DNA from: Gammaproteobacteria bacterium UBA5109
GTDB taxonomy: Bacteria; Pseudomonadota; Gammaproteobacteria; Pseudomonadales; Pseudohongiellaceae
NCBI GenBank assembly: GCA_002414385.1
Contig: DHZH01000001.1
Location: 62,431 to 126,430, forward strand
Reading direction: 5' to 3'
Length of the DNA: 64,000 nucleotides
Part shown: positions 45,659 to 54,447 of the stretch, piece after piece
Position numbering within the stretch: the first letter of the stretch is position 1
Layout: each line of letters begins with the position of its first letter
The notes under the pieces: model-generated
What the model was told of the DNA's origin: nothing
Database searches by the model: none
Seen by the model: the letters and a program-made list of their open reading frames with translations, nothing else
Program-made: the position numbers and the translations under genes

Positions 45659-46729
45659 ATGCGGATACTTTTTATTTCCAGGGCCTTCCCACCAGTCATA
45701 GGCGGAATAGAAAAACAAAATTTTGAAATTCTCAATGCCTTGTCGGCACAGGTAGAACTCAAAAGTATTGTTAACTCAAAAGGCAAAAAGTTTTTATTCC
45801 CGTTTGTCATAATTGCTTTATACAGGGCTTTTCGTTTACGCAAAGACTATGACGTCATTTTACTTGGTGACGGAGTGCTGGCTGTTGTTGCCGCTATTAT
45901 CCGCTGCTTTTCCAGGGTGCCTGTAATCTGTATTGTGCATGGACTGGACATTACCTATAGCAATTTCATCTACAGAAATTTCTGGCTGAAAATTTTCTTT
46001 AAAAGTATTGATCATTTCATTGCCGTAGGAAACGAAACAATTCGTCAGGCGGTTAATCGTGGATTGCCTGTCGAAAAATTCAGTTTTGTTCCCAATGGTG
46101 TGGATATATCCCTGGACTACCAGCCCCGGAATAAAAAAGAGCTAGCGGGATTACTGGGATTTGAACCCCAGGGCTATTGTCTGCTGACACTTGGCAGACT
46201 GGTAAGAAGAAAGGGCGTGCTGTGGTTCATTGAAAATGTCATGCCAGCGCTGGGTTCTTCTGTTTCTTACATTATCGCCGGGGACGGGAAGGATGCCGGG
46301 CTAATCAGGCAGGCAATCAAGGATTCGGGTGCTGCTGGTAAAATACTCATGCTGGGTAATGTCAGTGAAGCTGATAAGGATTTACTGCTTTCAAGCGTTG
46401 ATATTTTTGTTCAGCCAAATATAAAGGTAAACGGCGATATGGAAGGTTTTGGCCTGGTGGTTCTCGAGGCAGCATTGCACGCCAGACCGGTAATAGCATC
46501 GCGTCTGGAAGGGCTGGCCGATGCCATCAGCGATGGAGAAAACGGAATACTGCTGGAATCGGAAAACACAGAGCAATACGTTATGAGCATACAGGCTTTG
46601 CTGCAAGATCAGGAGCTCTTGAAGGAAACGGGAAATAAAGCCAGGGATTATGTGTTGGAAAATTACAGCTGGGAAAATATTGCAGAACAATATCTGCAGT
46701 TAATTGAGTCAGTATGCAGGACTAGCTGA
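45659..46729 (+). CDS. GT4-family glycosyltransferase
   Basis: The 356-residue GT-B protein starts with ILFISRAFPPVIGGIEKQ (glycine-rich acceptor loop) and has PNGVD, LLTLGRLVRRKGV and EGFGLVVLEAALHARPVIAS, containing the E-x7-E donor-binding motif of GT4. It would transfer a sugar from a nucleotide donor. It forms a pair with the methyltransferase gene, and its last eight bases overlap the convergent nadC. Confidence 0.9.
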   Translation: MRILFISRAFPPVIGGIEKQNFEILNALSAQVELKSIVNSKGKKFLFPFVIIALYRAFRLRKDYDVILLGDGVLAVVAAIIRCFSRVPVICIVHGLDITYSNFIYRNFWLKIFFKSIDHFIAVGNETIRQAVNRGLPVEKFSFVPNGVDISLDYQPRNKKELAGLLGFEPQGYCLLTLGRLVRRKGVLWFIENVMPALGSSVSYIIAGDGKDAGLIRQAIKDSGAAGKILMLGNVSEADKDLLLSSVDIFVQPNIKVNGDMEGFGLVVLEAALHARPVIASRLEGLADAISDGENGILLESENTEQYVMSIQALLQDQELLKETGNKARDYVLENYSWENIAEQYLQLIESVCRTS

Positions 46730-47558
46730 AGCGCATGGAGAAATCGACAGCGTGGCAATGCTTGGTCAGTGCTCCTACCGATATGTAATCCACGCCGGTT
46801 TCGGCAACGGCGACTATACTGGTTTCATCATAGCCCCCGGAGGCCTCCAGCAAAGCCCGGCTGTTATTGATGACAACTGCTTCCTTCAACTGATCCAGTG
46901 AAAAATTATCCAGCATGATGGTATCAGCTCCTGCGGTGATAGCCTGCTGCAGTTGTTCCAGGGTTTCAACTTCAATTTCCACCGGCTTTTGCGGGTCGAA
47001 TTTCCGGGCACTGGCAATGGCCTGCTTGATACCGCCACAGGTGATAATGTGGTTTTCCTTGAGCAGAAAGGCATCATACAGGCCGAGACGATGGTTATAG
47101 CAGCGACCCTGCAGGACAGCATACTTTTGTGCACGTCGCAGCCCGGGAATGGTCTTGCGGGTATCCAGGATTTTCACGGCGGTATGCTTGACCAGTTCTG
47201 CATAATGTCTGGCAATTGTTGCAGTGCCGGATAGAACCTGTAAAAAATTAAGCGCTGAGCGTTCAGCGCTGAGAATATGTTTTGAGGAACCGCTGACCCT
47301 GAAAACAAGTGTGCCGGGTTCACAAGTGGCTCCTTCATTGACAAACCACTCGACAGAAATATTTTTATCGATCTGGCGAAACACTTCATCGACCCAGGGG
47401 CGACCGCAAATCACAGCATTATCGCGACAGATCACTTCTGCTTCAGCAGCCTTGTCTTCATCCAGCAGGGCAACGCTGATATCACCATCACCAATGTCTT
47501 CCTGCAGGGCACTGCGGACATTTTGTTCCAGGTCTTGAAGAAACAGGGACTCATTCAT
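46722..47558 (-). CDS. nadC: nicotinate-nucleotide pyrophosphorylase (quinolinate phosphoribosyltransferase)
   Basis: The 278-residue protein has the NadC signatures ALQEDIGDGDIS, SAERSALNFLQVLSGTAT, KILDTRKTIPGLR, KENHI, VEIEVETLEQLQQAI and MLDNFSLDQLKEAV. It makes nicotinate mononucleotide from quinolinate in NAD synthesis. ATG 47558 was preferred to the TTG/ATG six codons upstream. It is divergent from ampD, as in Pseudomonas, where nadC lies next to pilA without the intervening cluster. Confidence 0.96.
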   Translation of the reverse strand: MNESLFLQDLEQNVRSALQEDIGDGDISVALLDEDKAAEAEVICRDNAVICGRPWVDEVFRQIDKNISVEWFVNEGATCEPGTLVFRVSGSSKHILSAERSALNFLQVLSGTATIARHYAELVKHTAVKILDTRKTIPGLRRAQKYAVLQGRCYNHRLGLYDAFLLKENHIITCGGIKQAIASARKFDPQKPVEIEVETLEQLQQAITAGADTIMLDNFSLDQLKEAVVINNSRALLEASGGYDETSIVAVAETGVDYISVGALTKHCHAVDFSMRFS

Positions 47559-47599
47559 CGCCACATTATAGCCCACAGGTTTTGTGGTATAACAGGCGC

Positions 47600-48142
47600 A
47601 TGAAAATAATCGAACATAAGCTGGATGCAGCCCGACAGCTCAGTTCCCCAAACTGCAGCCCGCGACCGGATGATGAAATCAGCTTGCTGGTGATTCACAA
47701 TATTTCCTTGCCGCCTGGTGAATTTGGCGGCCCCTTTATAGACGAGCTGTTTTGCAATCAACTCGATTGCAGCCAGCATGATTTTTTTGCCGATCTGCAA
47801 GACCTGAAAGTGTCATCACACTTGCTGATTCGGCGTGACGGGGAAGTGGTGCAGTATGTGCCTTTTGACATGATGGCCTGGCATGCGGGAGTCTCTTCCT
47901 GGAAAGGCCGCGAAGTCTGTAATGAATTTTCCATAGGCATAGAACTGGAGGGCAGCGATTTTGAAGCCTTCTCTGATGCCCAGTACGACAGCCTGGAAGA
48001 AGTCAGCAAAGTACTGCTGAAGACTTATCCGCAGCTGAATGCCAAAGCAATTGTCGGACATTCGGACATTGCCCCGGAGCGAAAAACTGACCCCGGCCCC
48101 TTTTTTGACTGGCAGCGATACTTGCAGGCGCTGCCCGGCTAG
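47600..48142 (+). CDS. ampD: 1,6-anhydro-N-acetylmuramyl-L-alanine amidase AmpD
   Basis: The 180-residue cytoplasmic amidase_2 protein has zinc ligands in VIHNISLPPGEFGG, and the C-terminal IVGHSDIAPERKTDPGP with the second His, the catalytic Lys and the Asp. It recycles anhydro-muropeptides and thereby controls AmpC induction. It starts at ATG 47600, about 40 bases from the divergent nadC start. Length is normal (E. coli 183). Confidence 0.96.
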   Translation: MKIIEHKLDAARQLSSPNCSPRPDDEISLLVIHNISLPPGEFGGPFIDELFCNQLDCSQHDFFADLQDLKVSSHLLIRRDGEVVQYVPFDMMAWHAGVSSWKGREVCNEFSIGIELEGSDFEAFSDAQYDSLEEVSKVLLKTYPQLNAKAIVGHSDIAPERKTDPGPFFDWQRYLQALPG

Positions 48143-48212
48143 ACGGGAACTACAATTTTATGCCATTGAAATATAATGGAAATTTCACAAGGTTCTGCTC
48201 AAAAGCTACAGA

Positions 48213-48231
48213 TATGTAGTTTTACTACATA
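48213..48231. promoter_or_regulatory. palindromic operator 1 upstream of aceE
   Basis: TATGTAGT, three bases TTT, then ACTACATA: perfect 8-bp arms. A related palindrome lies 72 bp downstream, so the same factor probably binds both. No regulator gene is adjacent. The sequence differs from the E. coli PdhR site (AATTGGT-ACCAATT), although a divergent PdhR-type GntR regulator is a candidate. Confidence 0.6.
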
Positions 48232-48270
48232 AAATACCTGCTTTAGCTGGAAAAACCTGGTAGATTTTTG

Positions 48271-48276
48271 TAGAAT
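48271..48276 (+). promoter_or_regulatory. putative -10 box of aceE
   Basis: TAGAAT lies between the two palindromes, about 100 bases before the aceE ATG. No good -35 hexamer is visible, which would fit activation or a different sigma factor, so this is tentative. Confidence 0.3.
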
Positions 48277-48286
48277 TGCGCCCACT

Positions 48287-48301
48287 TGTAGCTTTACTAC
48301 A
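48287..48301. promoter_or_regulatory. palindromic operator 2 upstream of aceE
   Basis: TGTAG, five bases, CTACA with the same core as operator 1 and an almost identical spacer (CTTTA versus TTTTA). If transcription starts just after 48276, this site lies at the start point, where a bound protein would repress. Confidence 0.6.
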
Positions 48302-48372
48302 GAAGCGAAAGCTGCAGAATAAAACAGGAAAACAGAACAAGCCTCCGATTAACACAGCATCAGAGAAATACT

Positions 48373-51054
48373 ATGTCAGCCAGTGATAAAGACATTGATA
48401 TCCAGGAAACCAGGGAATGGACTGATTCCATTGCCTCGGTGATACAGCACCAGGGTCCGGAACGAGCACAATTTTTGCTCAAGTGCCTGATCAGCAAAGC
48501 CACCGAATCCGGTGAACCCCTCCCTCCTGATACGCTTATCACACCTTATCGCAACACCATTCCGGTTTCCGCCGAAGAAAAAATGCCTGGTGACATGTTC
48601 ATGGAACGCAGCATTCGCGGCATAGTGCGCTGGAATGCGCTGGCCATGGTGCAGCGGGCCAATGCTCTGGGGCTGGATCTGGGTGGTCATATTTCGTCTT
48701 TTGCTTCCAGTGCGACCCTTTATGATGTCGGCTTCAATTACTTTTTCCGCGGTGAAACCGAGAACCAGCCGGCCGACCTGGTGTTTTTCCAGGGCCATTC
48801 CTCGCCGGGTATCTATTCGCGTTCTTACCTTGAAGGTCGACTGAGCGAAGACCAGCTTGATCACTTTCGTCAGGAAGTCGATGGCAAAGGCCTGTCTTCC
48901 TATCCGCATCCGCATCTGATGCCTGATTACTGGCAGTTTCCAACTGTTTCGATGGGACTGGGGCCAATCCAGGCCATTTATCAGGCACATGTCATGAAAT
49001 ATCTGGATAACCGCGATCAGGTCAAACAGGGTGACCGGCAGATCTGGGCATTTCTTGGTGACGGGGAATGTGACGAGCCTGAATCACTCGGAGCAATCAG
49101 CCTGGCCGGACGTGAAAGCCTGGGTAACCTGAATTTTGTCATCAATTGTAATCTGCAGCGTCTCGATGGGCCGGTCCGGGGTAACGGTAAAATAATTCAG
49201 GAACTGGAAGGCATATTCCGTGGTGCAGGCTGGAATGTCATCAAGGTTGTCTGGGGACGCCACTGGGATGCTCTGCTGGCCCAGGATACCGAAGGCCTGT
49301 TGCAACGGCGCATGGATGAAGTCGTGGATGGTGAATACCAGACTTATGCCAGTCGGGGCGGAGCCTATACCCGTGAGCACTTTTTCGGCAAAAGTCCCGA
49401 GCTGCTGAAGATGGTGGAGCATCTGTCCGATGATGACATCATGAAACTGAACCGTGGCGGACATGATCCCTTCAAGGTTTATGCAGCCTACAAGCAGGCG
49501 GTGGAAACCACCGACCGACCGACTGTTATCCTGGCCAAAACCATCAAAGGCTATGCCTTTCCGTCCGTGGAAGGTTCCAACCCGGCGCACAACACCAAAA
49601 AGCTGAATGAAGACAGCCTGAAAAAATTCCGCGACCGCTTCGGCATCCCGGTACCGGATGAAAAACTTGAGGAAGTACCGTATTACCGCCCGGAAGAAAA
49701 CAGCCCGGAAATGCAGTATATGCGCAAGCGTCGAGAAGCCCTGGGAGGGGTGGTTCCACAACGGCGGACTTCCAGTAATAAACTGGAAACACCGGGATTG
49801 AGTGAATTTGAAAGCATTACGGCCGGTACCGGAGATCGTGAAGTATCCACTACCATGGCTTTTGTACGGCTGATCTCCACCCTGCTCAAAGACAAGAAAA
49901 TCGGCAAGCAGATTGTTCCGATTGTGCCGGACGAGGCACGTACCTTCGGCATGGAAGGTTTATTCCGTCAGGTGGCCATATATTCGGCCAAGGGACAACT
50001 CTATGATCCGGCTGATTCCGGCCAGGTTATGTATTACCGCGAGGATATCAAGGGACAGATTCTGGAAGAGGGCATCAATGAGGCCGGTGCTATTTCATCC
50101 TGGCTGGCAGTAGCAACCTCCTACAGTGTCAATAACTATCCACTGATCCCGTTTTATATCTATTACTCGATGTTTGGTTTTCAGCGGGTGGGCGATCTGT
50201 GTTGGGCCGCTGGTGATCTGCAGGCGCGTGGATTCCTGATTGGCGGTACGGCCGGTAGAACCACACTTAACGGTGAAGGTTTGCAGCATCAGGACGGTCA
50301 CAGTCATATTCTGGCTAACACGATACCCAATTGCGTGACCTACGATCCAACCTATGCCTATGAGCTGGCGGTGATCGTACAGCATGGTATGAAACGCATG
50401 TATCAGGACGATGAGAGTGTGTTCTATTACATCACCACCATGAATGAAAACTACATTCAGCCGGAGATGCCCAAAGGTTCAGAAGAAGGCATTATCAAAG
50501 GCATGTATTTACTGGAGGATGGTGAAAGCAAGGATTATAAAGTCACGGCAAAAGATAAAAAACGCGTTCGCCTGCTGGGCAGCGGAACGATTCTGCGCGA
50601 AGTCCGTGAAGCAGCAGAAATACTGCGTAAGGAATATAAAGTCAGTGTCGATGTCTGGAGTACGCCAAGCTTCAATGAACTGGCCCGGGACGGACAGGCT
50701 GCAGAGCGCTGGAACATGATGCATCCGGAAAAAGAAGCCAGGGTTTCTTACGTGGAACAGTGTCTGGGCGAGCGCGATGGTCCGGTTGTTGTTTCCACGG
50801 ATTACATGAAGTTGTATGGTGAGCAGATCAGAGCCTTTGTTCCGGCGCCTTTCAAAGTCCTGGGAACTGATGGTTTTGGTCGCAGTGATAGCCGCCAGAA
50901 ATTACGGCACTTCTTTGAAGTGGACCGGAATTACATCGTTCTGGCTGCACTCAATGAACTTGCAAGGTCAGGAGACATCGAGAAATCGACAGTCAGCAAA
51001 GCCATTAAGAAAATGAAGCTGGATCCGGAAAAAATAAATCCGATGCTGGCTTAA
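48373..51054 (+). CDS. aceE: pyruvate dehydrogenase E1 component (homodimeric)
   Basis: The 893-residue thiamine-diphosphate enzyme has the cofactor motif FLGDGECDEPES ... NLNFVINCNLQRLDGPVRG, HSSPGIYSRSYLEGRL, and the C-terminal domain with VEQCLGERDGPVV and DGFGRSDSR. It decarboxylates pyruvate and transfers the acetyl group to the lipoyl domain of AceF. Length matches E. coli AceE (887). aceF follows after 209 bp containing a REP pair. No lpd (E3) or pdhR gene is nearby. Confidence 0.98.
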   Translation: MSASDKDIDIQETREWTDSIASVIQHQGPERAQFLLKCLISKATESGEPLPPDTLITPYRNTIPVSAEEKMPGDMFMERSIRGIVRWNALAMVQRANALGLDLGGHISSFASSATLYDVGFNYFFRGETENQPADLVFFQGHSSPGIYSRSYLEGRLSEDQLDHFRQEVDGKGLSSYPHPHLMPDYWQFPTVSMGLGPIQAIYQAHVMKYLDNRDQVKQGDRQIWAFLGDGECDEPESLGAISLAGRESLGNLNFVINCNLQRLDGPVRGNGKIIQELEGIFRGAGWNVIKVVWGRHWDALLAQDTEGLLQRRMDEVVDGEYQTYASRGGAYTREHFFGKSPELLKMVEHLSDDDIMKLNRGGHDPFKVYAAYKQAVETTDRPTVILAKTIKGYAFPSVEGSNPAHNTKKLNEDSLKKFRDRFGIPVPDEKLEEVPYYRPEENSPEMQYMRKRREALGGVVPQRRTSSNKLETPGLSEFESITAGTGDREVSTTMAFVRLISTLLKDKKIGKQIVPIVPDEARTFGMEGLFRQVAIYSAKGQLYDPADSGQVMYYREDIKGQILEEGINEAGAISSWLAVATSYSVNNYPLIPFYIYYSMFGFQRVGDLCWAAGDLQARGFLIGGTAGRTTLNGEGLQHQDGHSHILANTIPNCVTYDPTYAYELAVIVQHGMKRMYQDDESVFYYITTMNENYIQPEMPKGSEEGIIKGMYLLEDGESKDYKVTAKDKKRVRLLGSGTILREVREAAEILRKEYKVSVDVWSTPSFNELARDGQAAERWNMMHPEKEARVSYVEQCLGERDGPVVVSTDYMKLYGEQIRAFVPAPFKVLGTDGFGRSDSRQKLRHFFEVDRNYIVLAALNELARSGDIEKSTVSKAIKKMKLDPEKINPMLA

Positions 51055-51122
51055 TAGAACAAGAATTGCCAATAACAACAGAATCCGGTGGTACGTTATT
51101 TTGAAATTTAATAGCAATTCTG

Positions 51123-51187
51123 TTCGGGACTAAAGTCCCTCCTACAGGTTTACCTGCTCCGATGTAGGAGGGGCTTTAGCCCCGAAG
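51123..51187. repeat. REP pair (REPIN), head-to-head orientation, between aceE and aceF
   Basis: An inverted unit TTCGGGACTAAAGTCCC plus TCCTAC (51123-51148) is followed by a forward unit GTAGGAGGGGCTTTAGCCCC (51164-51186). The inverted unit is identical to the one at 32561-32585, so both loci belong to one repeat family, but the unit order is opposite. Confidence 0.85.
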
Positions 51188-51263
51188 AAAGCAGCAAGAA
51201 ATTTCAAAATGACGCACTACCCAAAATCCAAAGAAAACAGCAGACAAGTTAGGAGAATAGGCA

Positions 51264-52997
51264 GTGGCCCTGGAAAAATTAACAATTCCTGATTTAGGTG
51301 ATTCAGAAAATGTCGAAGTCATCGAGGTACTTGTTGCGCCGGGTGATGAAATTCAGGAAAACGATTCCATCCTGGTACTGGAAACCGACAAGGCTGCCAT
51401 GGAAATTCCGGCCACCAGTGCCGGCGTCATCAAGGAAGTACTACTCAAGGTGGGAGATACTGTAAACCAGGGAGATGAAATGGTTTCGCTGGAGGCAGGT
51501 GCAGACGGTTCTTCCGCTAAAGATGATGAAGAGCCGGAATCTGCCGACAAGGAAGAACAGGCCGAAGAACAGGATTCAGCAGAAGAAACAGAAAAATCAG
51601 AAGAGGCGGATCATTCGGATCAAAATAAGGCCAAAGCTGGCGACAAAAAAGAAACAGATTCCGGTGAAACCAGGATTGAAGAAATTACTGTTCCGGATCT
51701 GGGCAGCGATGAGGCTGCCGAAATTATCGATATCCTGGTATCGGTCGGCGATGAAGTCAAAACAGATGACGGCCTGATGACGCTGGAAACCGACAAGGCA
51801 GCCATGGATGTACCATCACCCCTTGCCGGCAAGATTACCGAAATCAAGGTTAAGACCGGTGACAAAGTCAAAACCGGCGTAGCTTTCATGCTGGCTGAAA
51901 CCAGTAACGATTCTTCATCATCAGCAACTTCCGCAGAATCAGCATCCAAAGGAAGTTCAGATAAAGAAGGTTCAGCTAAAGAAGGTTCAAATAAAGAAAG
52001 TTCAGAAAAAGCCAAATCGGAAAAACCGGGCAGTGGAAACAAACAGCAATCGGCAACCCAGCAAACTACCGCAGTAATTTCGCCTGCCGATCAGGCCGGA
52101 GTTTATGCCGGCCCGGCCGTCAGAAAGTTGGCGCGGGAACTGGGTGTTGATCTGACCCAGGTTAAGGGTAGCGGCACCAAAAACCGTATTGTCAAAGAAG
52201 ACGTGCATGATTTTGTGAAAAATGTCATGCAGGGTGGCGGAGCAGCCAGCACAGCTGGATTCAGTCTGCCGGCAGCCAGGGACATTGATTTCAGCCAGTT
52301 CGGTGAAATTGAAGAGAAGGATTTGAGTAAACTGCATCAGGTAACTGCCAGGAATATGGCACAGAACTGGTTGCAGGTACCGCACGTCACCCAATTTGAA
52401 GAAGCGGATGTGACTGAGCTGGAAGAATTTCGTGCTGCACAGAAAGCCCTGTCCGAGAAAAAAGGCATCAAGCTTTCTCCCCTGCCATTTATTGTTAAAG
52501 CCTGCGCCCTGGCTCTGACTGAGTTTCCCCAATTTAATGTGTCATTACATTCTTCCGGCAACAAGCTGATCCAGAAAAAATATGTTCATATCGGTGTTGC
52601 CGTGGCGACGGATGCAGGGCTGATGGTCCCGGTCATCCGTGATGTAGACCAGCTATCAATCTGGGAGATTGCCGCGGAAATTACTGAGCTTAGTGAACTG
52701 GCCCGCCAGCGGAAACTGACCAAGGAGCATATGTCGGGTGGCTGCTTTACGGTTTCCAGTCTGGGTAACCTGGGCGGGCTTGGCTTTACCCCGATCGTCA
52801 ATGCACCCGAAGTTGCGATTCTGGGCGTATCCAAAACCGAAATCAAACCGGTCTGGAAAGATAATGAATTTGTTCCACGAAAAATACTGCCGTTTTCCCT
52901 GTCCTATGATCACCGTGCGGTTAATGGTGTGGATGGCGGCCTGTTCTGCCAGTATTTGAATAGTCTGTTGAGCGACATCCGTAACATGGTGCTTTAG
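51264..52997 (+). CDS. aceF: dihydrolipoyllysine-residue acetyltransferase (pyruvate dehydrogenase E2)
   Basis: The 577-residue protein has two lipoyl domains with lipoylated Lys in ETDKAAMEIP (Lys43) and ETDKAAMDVP (Lys178), each followed by a charged low-complexity linker, a peripheral-subunit-binding domain (about 277-315, AGPAVRKLARELGVDL), and the catalytic domain with YDHRAVNGVDGG near the end. E. coli AceF has three lipoyl domains; two are common in other bacteria. The second linker contains a pentapeptide tandem repeat. GTG start at 51264 with AGGAG eight bases upstream. Confidence 0.97.
   Translation: MALEKLTIPDLGDSENVEVIEVLVAPGDEIQENDSILVLETDKAAMEIPATSAGVIKEVLLKVGDTVNQGDEMVSLEAGADGSSAKDDEEPESADKEEQAEEQDSAEETEKSEEADHSDQNKAKAGDKKETDSGETRIEEITVPDLGSDEAAEIIDILVSVGDEVKTDDGLMTLETDKAAMDVPSPLAGKITEIKVKTGDKVKTGVAFMLAETSNDSSSSATSAESASKGSSDKEGSAKEGSNKESSEKAKSEKPGSGNKQQSATQQTTAVISPADQAGVYAGPAVRKLARELGVDLTQVKGSGTKNRIVKEDVHDFVKNVMQGGGAASTAGFSLPAARDIDFSQFGEIEEKDLSKLHQVTARNMAQNWLQVPHVTQFEEADVTELEEFRAAQKALSEKKGIKLSPLPFIVKACALALTEFPQFNVSLHSSGNKLIQKKYVHIGVAVATDAGLMVPVIRDVDQLSIWEIAAEITELSELARQRKLTKEHMSGGCFTVSSLGNLGGLGFTPIVNAPEVAILGVSKTEIKPVWKDNEFVPRKILPFSLSYDHRAVNGVDGGLFCQYLNSLLSDIRNMVL
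51948..52007 (+). repeat. 15-bp tandem repeat (four units) in the aceF linker
   Basis: Units begin at 51948, 51963, 51978 and 51993, each of the form AAAGAAGGTTCANNN with one or two changes, encoding KGSSD-KEGSA-KEGSN-KESSE. In-frame 15-bp units mean copy-number change would only alter linker length. Confidence 0.85.
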
Positions 52998-53233
52998 CTC
53001 TTAACTACTGCGCTTGGCAATACTTCGTTAAAAGTAAAAATTAATTCAGTCTTATACTGCTTTGTATGTTCCTTCATCAATTATTACTTTTGCCTCGTCT
53101 TGCCTGGGCTCGTGACATTAAGGATTTTATAATTGTAAGCAGGTTTTTTTCTTCGTTTTGGAGCTGCTGATTGTACTTACTGGCCTAAAAACATATCCTC
53201 CCTGCATAATTAAAGTTTCATTAAGGAGCAAAT
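52998..53233. other. aceF-yajQ intergenic region
   Basis: AT-rich, 236 bp. I see no coding frame, RNA or clear terminator. AAGGAG at 53224 serves as the yajQ ribosome-binding site. Confidence 0.5.
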
Positions 53234-53716
53234 ATGCCTTCTTTCGATGTAGTCTCCGAAGTCGATATGCATGAAATGACCAATGCGGTCGATCAGGCCC
53301 AGCGTGAAATGAGTAACCGTTTTGATTTCAAGGGCGTGGACGCGGCATTTGAGCTGAATGATTCGGAAATTATTATACGTGCCGATGTTGATTTCCAGAC
53401 CCGCCAGATGCTGGAAATCCTGCAGAACAAGATGTCCAGCCGCAAGCTTGACCTCAAGGCGCTGAAAATTGGCGAGGTGGAAATTTCCGGTCAACGGGCA
53501 ATTCTCAAGGCTCAGATTCAGCAGGGTATCGAAACAGATATTGCGCGCAAAATCGTCAAAAAAGTCAAAGACCAGAAAATGAAAGTGCAGGTTGCCATTC
53601 AGGGCGACAAATTGCGCGTGACCGGCAAAAAACGTGATGACCTGCAGGAAGTCATGGCCGTGCTTCGAAAAGACAACTGGGGATTACCCCTGCAATTCAA
53701 TAATTTCCGGGACTGA
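53234..53716 (+). CDS. yajQ: YajQ family nucleotide-binding protein
   Basis: The 160-residue protein matches YajQ (UPF0234) throughout: PSFDVVSEVDMHEMTNAVDQ, NRFDFKG, and the end VMAVLRKDNWGLPLQFNNFRD. The fold has two ferredoxin-like halves. Some homologues bind cyclic di-GMP or nucleic acids; the role here is unknown. ATG 53234 has AAGGAG upstream. Confidence 0.95.
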   Translation: MPSFDVVSEVDMHEMTNAVDQAQREMSNRFDFKGVDAAFELNDSEIIIRADVDFQTRQMLEILQNKMSSRKLDLKALKIGEVEISGQRAILKAQIQQGIETDIARKIVKKVKDQKMKVQVAIQGDKLRVTGKKRDDLQEVMAVLRKDNWGLPLQFNNFRD

Positions 53717-53741
53717 GCAGTTCCTGAATCCAGGCAGGTTC

Positions 53742-54170
53742 ATGGCTGATATTACTGTTGAAAAAAGCCTGGAAGACTCTGAGTTGCAGCTGGTCCATGA
53801 CGGTATGAGCAGGTATACCCGGGCTCATGTCGATTATGATAGTTATGAAAGAATCACCATAACCCTAAGGGATGAGAACAAGACTTTAAAGGGAGCCGCT
53901 CTTGGCGAAGCGGGCAGAGGCTGGTTAAAAATCTCGATTATCTGGGTTGATGAAGCTTTTCGCGGAAAGGGACATGGTACCCGCTTGCTTGCGGGGATAG
54001 AAAGAGAAGCCATCAAAAAGGGCTGCTTTAATGCCTGTCTGGATACTTTCAGCTATCAGGCCAAACCATTCTATGAACGTTATGGCTATGAAGTCTTCGG
54101 CACCCTGGATGATTATCCGGTGGGGCACCAGCGATTCTTTATGCGCAAAAGACTGCAGAGTCGGGACTGA
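53742..54170 (+). CDS. GNAT-family N-acetyltransferase
   Basis: The 142-residue protein has the acetyl-CoA-binding motif A as FRGKGHGTRLL (R/Q-x-x-G-x-G/A) in the middle, ISIIWVDEAFRG before it, and PFYERYGYEVFG near the end, typical of GNAT proteins. The acceptor is unknown. ATG 53742 (AGG upstream) was chosen over an earlier in-frame start inside yajQ. It lies 25 bp after yajQ. Confidence 0.88.
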   Translation: MADITVEKSLEDSELQLVHDGMSRYTRAHVDYDSYERITITLRDENKTLKGAALGEAGRGWLKISIIWVDEAFRGKGHGTRLLAGIEREAIKKGCFNACLDTFSYQAKPFYERYGYEVFGTLDDYPVGHQRFFMRKRLQSRD

Positions 54171-54207
54171 ATTTTCATGAACTTCGGGGCTGACTGTACT
54201 TTGCAGT

Positions 54208-54447
54208 TCAGGAGTCTTTACGTAAAAGGGCATCCAGTTCATCAGCCAGGTATGACCACTCACTGTCATCATCGATAATATCTTTCAGAAAACCGGCCTG
54301 CGAACTGCTCCAGCAGGGCGCTTCATACAGTTTCACATTGTCTTTGATGGGGCCATGCGCATTAATAAATGCCTCGACTTCAACATCGGAGCTGGGTAGG
54401 CCGAGTTGCTTGAAAAGGTCATTGACGCTGGGTATTGCCTTGTCCAT
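54208..54447 (-). CDS. DUF2789 family protein
   Basis: The 79-residue soluble protein matches the small DUF2789 family: SVNDLFKQLGLPSSDVEVEAFINAH at the start, CWSSSQAGFLKDIIDDD in the middle and LADELDALLR at the end. No function is known. It stands alone, convergent with the GNAT gene and divergent from fxsA. Confidence 0.8.
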   Translation of the reverse strand: MDKAIPSVNDLFKQLGLPSSDVEVEAFINAHGPIKDNVKLYEAPCWSSSQAGFLKDIIDDDSEWSYLADELDALLRKDS

